Part shown: one piece after another, positions 17,187-24,201 of the stretch
Numbering within the stretch: position 1 is the first letter of the stretch
Layout of the letters: each line of letters begins with the position of its first letter
Source of the DNA: Candidatus Sphingomonas colombiensis
GTDB taxonomy: Bacteria; Pseudomonadota; Alphaproteobacteria; Sphingomonadales; Sphingomonadaceae
Assembly: GCA_029202845.1 (NCBI GenBank)
Contig: CP119315.1
Location: 2,573,001-2,637,000 of the forward strand
DNA length: 64,000 bases
Direction of reading: 5' to 3'
Notes under the pieces: model-generated
What the model saw: the letters and a program-made list of their open reading frames with translations, nothing else
Database searches by the model: none
Told to the model about the DNA's origin: nothing
Program-made: the position numbers and the translations under genes

Positions 17187-18082
17187 GCGGATATCTGCGG
17201 CACGGACGCATTGTCGGCGGGGTGATATCCACGCCGGATCTCGATGGCGCGCTCGCCGATTATCATGGCCGGCTGGGATTGCGCGTGGTGGAGCAGGGGG
17301 TGCTCGCCTCCGATCTCGCGGCGAGCTGGGGCTGTTCCGGCAGTGCCGGCGCGCGCTTTGCGACATTGCAGCCGGAAAGCGGGGCGCATTGTTTCATCCG
17401 GCTCGTCGAGGCTGCGCTACCGGCCGATTTCAGGCCGACGCGGACTTATGGCTGGGCCGCCTATGAGCTTACCGTGCAGGATGTGTTCGGCTGGCCGGAT
17501 CGGCTACAGGGAAGCGGGTTCGATATCGTCGGCCCACCCAAGGCTCTGGAAGGGTTGCCCTATTTCATCCCGATGCAGGTGACCGGACGTGGCCGCGAGA
17601 TGATCTATCTCAATGAGGTGGCGGAGGATACGCCGACCTCCGATCTGCCCAAAGCGAACTCGCTGACCGATCATATCTTCATCGTGATCCTCGCCACGCC
17701 CGATCGCGAGGCGAGCCTGAAATGGTTCGAACAAGCGCTGAAGCTGGAAACATCGTCGAGCTACACTTTGGCCTATTCGATGATCAACAACGCCTTCGGC
17801 CTTGGCGCGGACTATCGCACCACGATCACCATGGTGCAGCACGGGCGTCTGCCGATCATCGAGGTTGATGATTATCCGGCGGAGGCGACAATTCGTCAGG
17901 GGGATCCGAACACGCTGCCACCGGGCAATGCGCTGGTGACGCTGGCGATCGACGATCTGGATGCCGTGAGCGCCACCTTCATCGCACCGCCCAAGCGCCG
18001 CGATGGCCCGCTTTATGGCGGCCGTCGCGCCGCGACCGTTCGTGGCGTGGCCGGGGAATTGATCGAGTTGCTGGAAATCTAG
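17183..18082 (+). CDS. two-domain VOC (glyoxalase/dioxygenase-fold) protein
   Basis: A 299-residue protein with two vicinal-oxygen-chelate modules, residues about 8-140 (GGVISTPDLDGALADYHGRLGLRV...) and about 155-299 (DHIFIVILATPDREASLKWFEQALKLE...). The expected metal ligands are only partly visible; His in the second module (LTDHIFIV) is clear. It is the last gene of the operon that begins at 9170. Members include extradiol dioxygenases, isomerases and binding proteins, and I cannot choose between them. Confidence 0.78.
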   Translation: MSGYLRHGRIVGGVISTPDLDGALADYHGRLGLRVVEQGVLASDLAASWGCSGSAGARFATLQPESGAHCFIRLVEAALPADFRPTRTYGWAAYELTVQDVFGWPDRLQGSGFDIVGPPKALEGLPYFIPMQVTGRGREMIYLNEVAEDTPTSDLPKANSLTDHIFIVILATPDREASLKWFEQALKLETSSSYTLAYSMINNAFGLGADYRTTITMVQHGRLPIIEVDDYPAEATIRQGDPNTLPPGNALVTLAIDDLDAVSATFIAPPKRRDGPLYGGRRAATVRGVAGELIELLEI

Positions 18083-18088
18083 GCGGCT

Positions 18089-18117
18089 CGCCGTTCCCGA
18101 GCGGGGCGAGAACGGCG
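18089..18117. terminator. hairpin between convergent operons
   Basis: CGCCGTT and AACGGCG form a 7-bp stem between the converging VOC and quinone oxidoreductase genes. No T-run is seen, so its strength is uncertain. Confidence 0.4.
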
Positions 18118-18125
18118 ATATACCA

Positions 18126-19100
18126 TCAGGGCAATAATATCGTGGACCCGGTGGTCTTGCGTCCTTCGAGATCGCGATGGGCCTGCGCGACGTCTTCCAG
18201 GCCGTAACGCTGGCCGATCGTGATCTTCACGCTGCCACTGCGCAGCATCTCCCATAGCCGCGTCACGCCGGCAGCGCGTTCGGCCGGGTCGGCGTAATAA
18301 TGATAGAGCATCGGGCGACTGTTATAGAGCGAGCCCTTCATCGCCAGCACGCCCAGATTGATGCCGCCGACCGGCGCGTCCGCATTGCCGTAGTTCACGA
18401 TCAGCCCGCGTATGCCACAGCTGTCGAGCGACGATTCCCACGTTGACATGCCCACGCCGTCGAAAACGACGCGCACGCCCTTGCCGTTGGTCAGCTCACG
18501 CACGCGCGCGGCGGTATCTTCGCGCTGGTAGAAGACGATATGATCGGCGCCGGCCGCGCGGGCCTGCTCGGCCTTTTCCTCGGTGCTGACGGTGCCGATC
18601 ACGGTCGCGCCTGTCGCCTTCAGCCACTGTACCAGGATCAGCCCGACCCCGCCTGCGGCGGCATGCACCAGCACGGGCCAGCCCTGCTGAACCTTGGCGC
18701 AGCGTTCGACCAGAAACTCCACCGTGCACCCCTTCAGCAGGGCGGCGGCGGCGGTTTCGTCGTCGATGTCATCGGGCAGGGCGAACAACGATGTCGCCGC
18801 GATGTTGCGATGGGTGGCGTAGGCGCCGCGCTCGGGTCCGAAATAGCCGACGCGCTGCCCCGCAACGAAATCGGTTACACTTCCACCAACCGCCTCCACA
18901 ACCCCCACCCCTTCCACGCCAAGTTCGGCAGGAAATTCAACCGGATAGATGCCGCGGCGGTGGTAGGTGTCGATGAAGTTCAGGCCGAGTGCCGTATGCC
19001 GGATGCGTACCTCGTGGGCGGCTGGCGTCGCAAGATCCACGTCATGAAAGACGATGACCTCAGGACCGCCATTGCTATCGATCCGAGCGAAACGTGCCAT
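18126..19100 (-). CDS. zinc-independent quinone oxidoreductase (MDR family)
   Basis: A 324-residue NADPH:quinone oxidoreductase-like protein. It has the GroES-like N-terminal domain (GLNFIDTYHRRGIYP, ELGVEGVGVVEAVG) and a Rossmann domain with HAAAGGVGLILVQWLKATGATVIGTVST. No structural-zinc Cys cluster is present. It ends with EGRKTTGSTILLP, typical of Qor. Probable role: reduction of a quinone or an enone intermediate. It forms a minus-strand unit with the two small genes at 19113 and 19464. Confidence 0.9.
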   Translation of the reverse strand: MARFARIDSNGGPEVIVFHDVDLATPAAHEVRIRHTALGLNFIDTYHRRGIYPVEFPAELGVEGVGVVEAVGGSVTDFVAGQRVGYFGPERGAYATHRNIAATSLFALPDDIDDETAAAALLKGCTVEFLVERCAKVQQGWPVLVHAAAGGVGLILVQWLKATGATVIGTVSTEEKAEQARAAGADHIVFYQREDTAARVRELTNGKGVRVVFDGVGMSTWESSLDSCGIRGLIVNYGNADAPVGGINLGVLAMKGSLYNSRPMLYHYYADPAERAAGVTRLWEMLRSGSVKITIGQRYGLEDVAQAHRDLEGRKTTGSTILLP

Positions 19101-19112
19101 GTCGTCGTTCCT

Positions 19113-19418
19113 TTACCAGGCCTTGCCGCCAACCCAGTCGCCGGCTGCTGCGCTGAGTGCGCGGATCTCGATATCAGACCAGATATCAGCCTTGTAATAT
19201 GGATCGTTCTCCAGCAGCGCACGCGCCTCTGCCGCGCTGTCTGCTTTGACGACCAGCAGCGAGCCCGTGAAATTCCCCTCTTCGTCGCGCATCGGTCCGG
19301 CGACCGCCAACCTGTCCAGCCCCGCCTCGATATGTGCAAGATGCTCCTTCAGCTTTTCCATACGGGTAGCGGTGGCGCCCGGCTTGTCATGAGTAATGAT
19401 GGCGTAGAGCTTGGTCAT
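19113..19418 (-). CDS. YciI-like protein
   Basis: A 101-residue YCII-domain protein with a ferredoxin-like fold: YAIITHDKPGATATRMEKLKEHLAHIEA, GPMRDEEGNFTGSLLVVKADS and LLENDPYYKADIW. The conserved His/Asp surface of the family is visible (HLAHIE, ENDPY). AAAGGACA precedes the ATG. It lies 12 nt upstream of the quinone oxidoreductase. The reaction is unknown; relatives are muconolactone-isomerase-like or dehalogenation-linked. Confidence 0.85.
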   Translation of the reverse strand: MTKLYAIITHDKPGATATRMEKLKEHLAHIEAGLDRLAVAGPMRDEEGNFTGSLLVVKADSAAEARALLENDPYYKADIWSDIEIRALSAAAGDWVGGKAW

Positions 19419-19463
19419 TGCGGGTGTCCTTTGGCTGGATAGGAGTGGCGAATGTCGTGCAAA

Positions 19464-19769
19464 TCAGGCGGAGATATCCGGGGCTTCGATCAGGACCACC
19501 TGACAAGTGGCGATTCCCTGCCGCAATGCGCGAAGCGCCGTATATTCGGACGAATTCCAGAACGAGAGCGCGGCTTCTCTGTCATCCCATTCGGAAATGA
19601 CGATCGAACCGCCATTTCCGAACTCACCCTCAAGCACCTGGGCGCCTGGCGCGCGCATCCGATAGCGGCCGCCGAACCTTTCGACGAGCGCGGCCGCCGC
19701 CGGTGCATAGCCGGCCATGAAGGCATCGCGATCGGAAACGGTCGCGGTCACAATAAGATAGGCGGCCAT
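19464..19769 (-). CDS. DUF1330 protein
   Basis: A 101-residue dimeric alpha/beta-barrel protein (AAYLIVTATVSDRDAFMAGYAPAAAALVERFGGRYRMR, then SIVISEWDDREAALSFWNSSEY). This is the DUF1330 pattern, function unknown. It is the first gene of the minus-strand group with the YciI-like and quinone oxidoreductase genes, 45 nt upstream of the former. A strong hairpin separates it from the TonB receptor upstream. Confidence 0.85.
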   Translation of the reverse strand: MAAYLIVTATVSDRDAFMAGYAPAAAALVERFGGRYRMRAPGAQVLEGEFGNGGSIVISEWDDREAALSFWNSSEYTALRALRQGIATCQVVLIEAPDISA

Positions 19770-19800
19770 CGCAGACTACTCCGGAGTTGATCGGAACAAG

Positions 19801-19831
19801 TATGGGCCGCGACCTTTCGGCGCGGCCCATA
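19801..19831 (-). terminator. hairpin terminator after the second TonB-dependent receptor
   Basis: TATGGGCCGCG and CGCGGCCCATA form a perfect 11-bp stem with a 9-nt loop, 26 nt past the receptor stop. On the minus strand it is followed by CTTGTTCC and on the plus strand by TTTC. A terminator or attenuator between the receptor and the DUF1330 group. Confidence 0.65.
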
Positions 19832-19856
19832 TTTCGCATTTACGTAGTCATCTCGA

Positions 19857-22268
19857 TCAGAACGCCTTGGAAACCGTCAGGCCGTATTCCGGCTTGAGCG
19901 CGGGCGTGATGCCGAAGCCGCGCGCATAGTCCCCGGTCGGCGTACGCGGCGCGGCAAAGTCGATATACCGCAATATGCCAGATGGCGTCTTGTCGTTCAG
20001 GATGTTCTTGCCGAACACCGTGATACGCAGCCCGTTGTTGTCGAATACACCGAGTTGCAGGTTCAGCTTGGTCGAATTGCCGCTTTCGGCCAGATTCATG
20101 ACCTGATCGAAGTAGCTGCTGCGATAAATCACGTCGGCGCCGGCAAACAGTGACCAATTGTTGCGGATCGTGTTCTGGAAACGCAACCCGACCGAGCCGG
20201 AATGTTTTGAAACGAGCGGCGGCCGATTGCCCGCGACCGACGCGGCGGCGCGGCATCCCGGCAGGTCGAGATTAACCGACGATCCGGTCTTGCACGCCAC
20301 GCCGAGCAGTTCGAGCGCGCGCTCCGGCTCCACGCCTTCGCGGATCTTTGCGTCGAGGAAAGTGTAGTTGAACTGGAGCTTCAGCGCATTGCCGACGACC
20401 GGAAGTTGGCCATCAAGCTCGATGCCGCGTATTCTGGTGCGCCCGATGTTGACGCTATAAGAATCGACAATGTTATTCGCGACATAGGTATTGGTGAGAA
20501 CCTGATTTTTGTAATTTTGCGAGAATACCGCGAAATTTACATAGTCGAAACCGAAGCGCGATGTCTTGATGCCGATCTCATAGTTGATCAGCTGCTCTTC
20601 CTTGTAGGTCTGGCTGGGTGCGCTGACTTTGTTGAAACCGCCCGGCGAATTGCCTTCGGAATATTGAGCGTAGAACGAGAGGCCCGGCTGAGCCTTCCAG
20701 TTGACCGTGAAGCGCGGCAGTGTGGCCTTGAACGTCGCGTTGCGGCTGGCCGCTACACCGACGATCTGGCTCGGGGTGGGGAGGGTGACCGTCGCCAGAT
20801 AAGTCGGGCTGAACACGTCGCCCACGCGATAGGTGGGGGTGACACTGCGGACCTGATCGATCTGGTGGCGTAGTTCCGCGCCGGCCGTCAGGTTCGGGAG
20901 GATATCGAAATCGACGCTGCCGAAATAGGCTGTGTTGAGCACCCGCGACGTGTCGTCGAGCAGTTCCGGGCCGACCTCGTTGAGTTCAAGATATTGCGTG
21001 AGCCCGCGCTGCGTGTCGACGCTATGGAAAATGCCCAAACGCCAGCGAATGCGATCCGTTGCCGGCGAGGTGATGCGCCCCTCATAGGTCTGCGTTACGC
21101 GACGCGTGCCGGTGGTCGTTTCGAAGCTGGACTTGCTGCAGTCCTGATTGGGGAGCGCGTAATAGGATTTACCGCACAGCGCTGCCGGCAGGAAGAAATA
21201 GGGCTGCGCCCCATACGTCTGGTCGGCCCCGACAACGTCGGTCTGTCGGCTAAAGCCGGCCTGAAACGATGCCTCATATCCGGAGCCGCCGATGTCATAT
21301 GACATGTTGCCCAGGAAACGGTCGGCGTTGCGATATAGGCCCGGCCGCAGCAGCTTGTTGGTGCTGAGCGCGAAGCTTTCGATCGGGCGGACGACGCCGC
21401 AATAATAGGGACGGGTGGTGAGGTAGCAGTTGTTGGCGCTCGCAGGCTGCAGGCCGATGGCGAAGGCGCCATCGTCGTCGGTCTGATGCAGCCAGCGCAC
21501 CCACCCGCTAAGGCCCGGTGCGGGATCGAGATACAGGGCCGCCGTATATTGCCGCGAGCTCTGATCCCCCAATCGTGTGCCGGGAACGGCGTGATTGACC
21601 CATTGGCCATCGGTGTCGAATATCTTGACGCCGGCTTCGAACCCGACGCCCGGAATGATCGGACCGGAAAGCGATATGCCGGCCTCACGGCGATTGTAGC
21701 TGCCGATAGTGGCGGTGGCCCGGCCCGCGAATTCCTGACCCGGACGCTTCAGGACGACGTTGATGGCGCCGCTAAGCGTGCCGCGACCGAACACTGCCGA
21801 TTGCGGGCCCTTGATCACCTCCACCCGTTCGACATTGGCGAGATCAAGCGAGGAGAAATCGCCGAAGAAAGGGGCGCCGTCGATGAAGATGCCGACCTTG
21901 CCGTCACTGACGAGGATGTTTGACGCGCCGCGAATGACCGGGCGATCGCCGTCGCGACCGAAGGCTTCCTGCATCTGAAAACCGGGGGTGAAATCGGCCA
22001 GATCGCTGATGTTCTGGGCCAGTTTGTCTTGAATCGACGCGCTGTTGAAGGCGTTCACGGCGATCGGCACGTCCAGCAGGGTTTCCGCGCGCTTGCGAGC
22101 AGTGACGACGATCGCGTCGCCATCATTGGCGCCGGCTTTGGAGGGCGCTTCTTGCGCCGCGTCGGTTGTTCCATTGCTCTGAGCAAAGGCCGGCGCCGCG
22201 GCAAGCGCCACAGCTGCGCCTGTGATCATCAGAGCGATTTTACGTCCTGAAAGTCCTGAAGTGGTCAT
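19857..22268 (-). CDS. TonB-dependent outer-membrane receptor
   Basis: An 803-residue receptor. Start 22268 gives a signal peptide (KIALMITGAAVALAAAPAFAQ) and has GGAGGGG upstream; the frame is open further up to 22355 but crosses an operator. The TonB-box-like region is DAIVVTARKR. The plug shows VERVEVIKGPQSAVFGRGTLSGAINVVLK. The barrel ends EYGLTVSKAF. Two TTGTCC(G/A)GACAA palindromes lie 76-110 nt upstream of the start, so it probably belongs to the GntR regulon with the receptor at 157-2673. Having two receptors in one regulon suggests either two related substrates or a substrate and a breakdown product. Confidence 0.93.
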   Translation of the reverse strand: MTTSGLSGRKIALMITGAAVALAAAPAFAQSNGTTDAAQEAPSKAGANDGDAIVVTARKRAETLLDVPIAVNAFNSASIQDKLAQNISDLADFTPGFQMQEAFGRDGDRPVIRGASNILVSDGKVGIFIDGAPFFGDFSSLDLANVERVEVIKGPQSAVFGRGTLSGAINVVLKRPGQEFAGRATATIGSYNRREAGISLSGPIIPGVGFEAGVKIFDTDGQWVNHAVPGTRLGDQSSRQYTAALYLDPAPGLSGWVRWLHQTDDDGAFAIGLQPASANNCYLTTRPYYCGVVRPIESFALSTNKLLRPGLYRNADRFLGNMSYDIGGSGYEASFQAGFSRQTDVVGADQTYGAQPYFFLPAALCGKSYYALPNQDCSKSSFETTTGTRRVTQTYEGRITSPATDRIRWRLGIFHSVDTQRGLTQYLELNEVGPELLDDTSRVLNTAYFGSVDFDILPNLTAGAELRHQIDQVRSVTPTYRVGDVFSPTYLATVTLPTPSQIVGVAASRNATFKATLPRFTVNWKAQPGLSFYAQYSEGNSPGGFNKVSAPSQTYKEEQLINYEIGIKTSRFGFDYVNFAVFSQNYKNQVLTNTYVANNIVDSYSVNIGRTRIRGIELDGQLPVVGNALKLQFNYTFLDAKIREGVEPERALELLGVACKTGSSVNLDLPGCRAAASVAGNRPPLVSKHSGSVGLRFQNTIRNNWSLFAGADVIYRSSYFDQVMNLAESGNSTKLNLQLGVFDNNGLRITVFGKNILNDKTPSGILRYIDFAAPRTPTGDYARGFGITPALKPEYGLTVSKAF

Positions 22269-22343
22269 GTCAAAAATTCCCCTCCCATCGGTGGGCGATC
22301 CCCACCGCCCCGCAGCTAGCAACAATGTCGTCATATTCAGAAG

Positions 22344-22355
22344 TTGTCCAGACAA
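22344..22355. promoter_or_regulatory. operator-like TTGTCCAGACAA
   Basis: One mismatch from TTGTCCGGACAA. It lies 23 bp (centre to centre) from the exact copy at 22367, about two helical turns, which would place two dimers on nearly the same DNA face upstream of the receptor gene. Confidence 0.65.
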
Positions 22356-22366
22356 ATTAAACGAAG

Positions 22367-22378
22367 TTGTCCGGACAA
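22367..22378. promoter_or_regulatory. palindromic operator TTGTCCGGACAA
   Basis: An exact copy of the core palindrome, upstream of the receptor that starts at 22268. See 2727-2742 for the other copies. Confidence 0.72.
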
Positions 22379-22394
22379 TAATACAGGCTCTTTA

Positions 22395-22800
22395 TCATGC
22401 GCGAAGCACGGCCATGACGGCCTGCGCAGTGCGTTCACCCGATTCGAGCGCGGCCTCCATGCCGGCGCTGCCATGAGCCAGATGTTCGCCGGCGAATTGC
22501 AAACGCTTGCCTATTGTTCGCGCGGCGCCGGCCAGTGTCGCAGCCTGCCCCCGGGGCAAGGTGATGATAGATGCCGCGCGCTATCGGATTCTTTTGCCAG
22601 CTATAGAAGCGCGCAAGCTTCAACTTGCTGCGCGCCGCCGGGCGGGCGGTCTCGATACGCGCGATGATCATCGCCGCAGCGGCATCAACACGTCTGCCTC
22701 GGTGCGGCCCCACCCGGAACGGGCGGGGGCGCCTGCGATCAGCGCCGCGCTACTCGATGCCAAGGTTGCGCGGCAGGTCATGAGCACCTCAATGCTCAGT
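22395..22800 (-). pseudogene. decayed 3' part of a flavin amine oxidase gene
   Basis: Read on the minus strand, the last part encodes FAGEHLAHGSAGMEAALESG and then ERTAQAVMAVLRA, ending at a TGA at 22395-22397. This is the FAD-binding C-terminal motif of flavin monoamine oxidases. Just upstream, in another frame, come SWQKNPIARGIYHHLAPG, which normally precedes it by about 25 residues in one frame, and in a third frame WGRTEADVLMPLRR. In the first frame an in-frame TAG interrupts. So the C-terminal third of the enzyme is present but broken by at least two frameshifts, and the N-terminal two thirds are missing, replaced by the end of the DUF1838 gene. Confidence 0.75.
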
Positions 22801-23697
22801 GCGGGGTTTATCTGCCGCGCTCTTTCGACGTGGTTCGATCCACTTCTTGAAAGCCGACCAGGTGGTCTCGTTTGGCCGCGCATCGTCGGTCGGCGGGGCC
22901 TGCGTATAGGCAGGGTAATTGGCTGCGATCTCGTCCTTGAGTTGCTTGGGCAGCGCGTCGAACGAGTCGAGTTTGGTGCCGACGGCGTTGAACACCAGCT
23001 GCCCCTGGCGTCCGCGCATCTTCATCCATGGCATCCAGTCTGAGATACGAACCCATGAAATCGACGGATGGGCGCTGGGATTCTTCGTGTCGAGGATCTC
23101 ATCAGCGCGCGCGATGAAGTCAAAAATCTCCATCGCGTGGTATTTGCCGCCGATATAATCCTGATAATCGCCGGCGAGGACGTTGTGGTAGAAAAGCGGT
23201 ACCTCCAGCGGCATCGCCAGCCATTGGCCGATCCGCTTGTAGTTTGCGCGGAACGGCTCTCCGTCGGCGCCATAAGGAAAGGCGGCCGGAACGTTCACCG
23301 GATCATTGGCGATCTGCATCACCTCGACGGTTTCACCGGTCCATGGATTGATCCAGTTGCGGACGATCTCGCCGGTCTTCGGATCGGTGAAGATCATAAT
23401 CTCGCGACTCACCTGACGATAGCCGGTGCCGCGCTTGGGGTCCGCAATGGAGGCACATTGGCGGATGTTCATGCCTTCGCCGTTGAACAATAGGCGATCG
23501 GGCTCGCCATCGACGCGCGAATAGATCTTGCCGGACCAGTAATAGACTGCGGGCGTCGCATCCTTCGTGCCGCATTGCGCGCGCTTCATGATCTCGATCG
23601 CGTCTTCTGGCTTATCGGGATCGAGAATACGTGCCGTCGCGGGGGCGGACGTCAATAACGCCGCGACGCCGCAGCCCAGCAGAAATGTCCTGATCAT
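22789..23697 (-). CDS. exported DUF1838 protein
   Basis: A 302-residue protein with an N-terminal signal peptide (MIRTFLLGCGVAALLTSAPATA). The remainder shows LLFNGEGMNIRQCASIADPKRGTGYRQVSREIMIFTDPKTGEIVRNWINPWTGETVEVMQIANDPVN and HPSISWVRISDWMPWMKM, in keeping with the DUF1838 family. Predicted periplasmic location; function unknown. AAGGGGAGACA precedes the ATG at 23697. A palindrome at 23752 lies 55 nt upstream, so it is probably controlled by the GntR regulator. Its 3' end abuts the amine oxidase remnant. Confidence 0.82.
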   Translation of the reverse strand: MIRTFLLGCGVAALLTSAPATARILDPDKPEDAIEIMKRAQCGTKDATPAVYYWSGKIYSRVDGEPDRLLFNGEGMNIRQCASIADPKRGTGYRQVSREIMIFTDPKTGEIVRNWINPWTGETVEVMQIANDPVNVPAAFPYGADGEPFRANYKRIGQWLAMPLEVPLFYHNVLAGDYQDYIGGKYHAMEIFDFIARADEILDTKNPSAHPSISWVRISDWMPWMKMRGRQGQLVFNAVGTKLDSFDALPKQLKDEIAANYPAYTQAPPTDDARPNETTWSAFKKWIEPRRKSAADKPRTEH

Positions 23698-23751
23698 CAG
23701 TGTCTCCCCTTCGTTTTGCGGGAGGCTAGCGTGATCCGGGGCATTTGCAAT

Positions 23752-23763
23752 ATGTCCGGACAA
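23752..23763. promoter_or_regulatory. operator-like ATGTCCGGACAA
   Basis: The inner ten bases TGTCCGGACA are a perfect palindrome identical to the other sites; only the first base of the 12-bp core differs. Located upstream of the DUF1838 gene. Confidence 0.65.
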
Positions 23764-23789
23764 CTTTTGAAATGGGAGCACGGTCGGGG

Positions 23790-24182
23790 CTATTTTGCGC
23801 TGCTCTGGATATAGGCGATGATGGCCTTGCGCTTCGTGGCATCCGGTTCGCCAGTGAAGCCCATCCGGGTGCCGGGCACGCTCTTGCTGGGCGCGGTGAT
23901 ATAGGCGTCGAGCGTTTCAGGCGTCCAGGTAATCCCGCTGTTTTTCAACGCCGCGGAATAAGTGAAACCCGGCCGCGTACCGGCGACTTGTCCGATGATG
24001 CCGTGAATATTGGGGCCGGTCCGGCGCGGCCCATCCTTTTCAAAGGTGTGGCATGCCGCGCATTGCGTGACGGCGGCGGGGGCGGATGGTGCGGCAGATG
24101 TTGCTGCAGGTTCGCCGCCGCAACCCGTAAACAGCATCAACATTGGCAGCGCGAGTGCGGTGCGTCCGGGAAATTGCGTCAT
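23790..24182 (-). CDS. class I cytochrome c, probable lipoprotein
   Basis: A 130-residue protein with an N-terminal hydrophobic segment ending in a lipobox-like FTGC (Cys21), a small linker, and one haem c site CAACH (Cys41, Cys44, His45). The distal ligand is Met107 in PGTRMGFTG. The overall pattern is cytochrome c2/c-552. It would sit on the periplasmic side and take electrons. The gene is 19 nt downstream of an FAD-linked oxidase gene, which suggests it is its electron acceptor, as in flavocytochromes such as 4-cresol dehydrogenase. It is the last gene of the minus-strand operon. Confidence 0.9.
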   Translation of the reverse strand: MTQFPGRTALALPMLMLFTGCGGEPAATSAAPSAPAAVTQCAACHTFEKDGPRRTGPNIHGIIGQVAGTRPGFTYSAALKNSGITWTPETLDAYITAPSKSVPGTRMGFTGEPDATKRKAIIAYIQSSAK

Positions 24183-24201
24183 TGGTTTTCCTCAAATGAG
24201 A

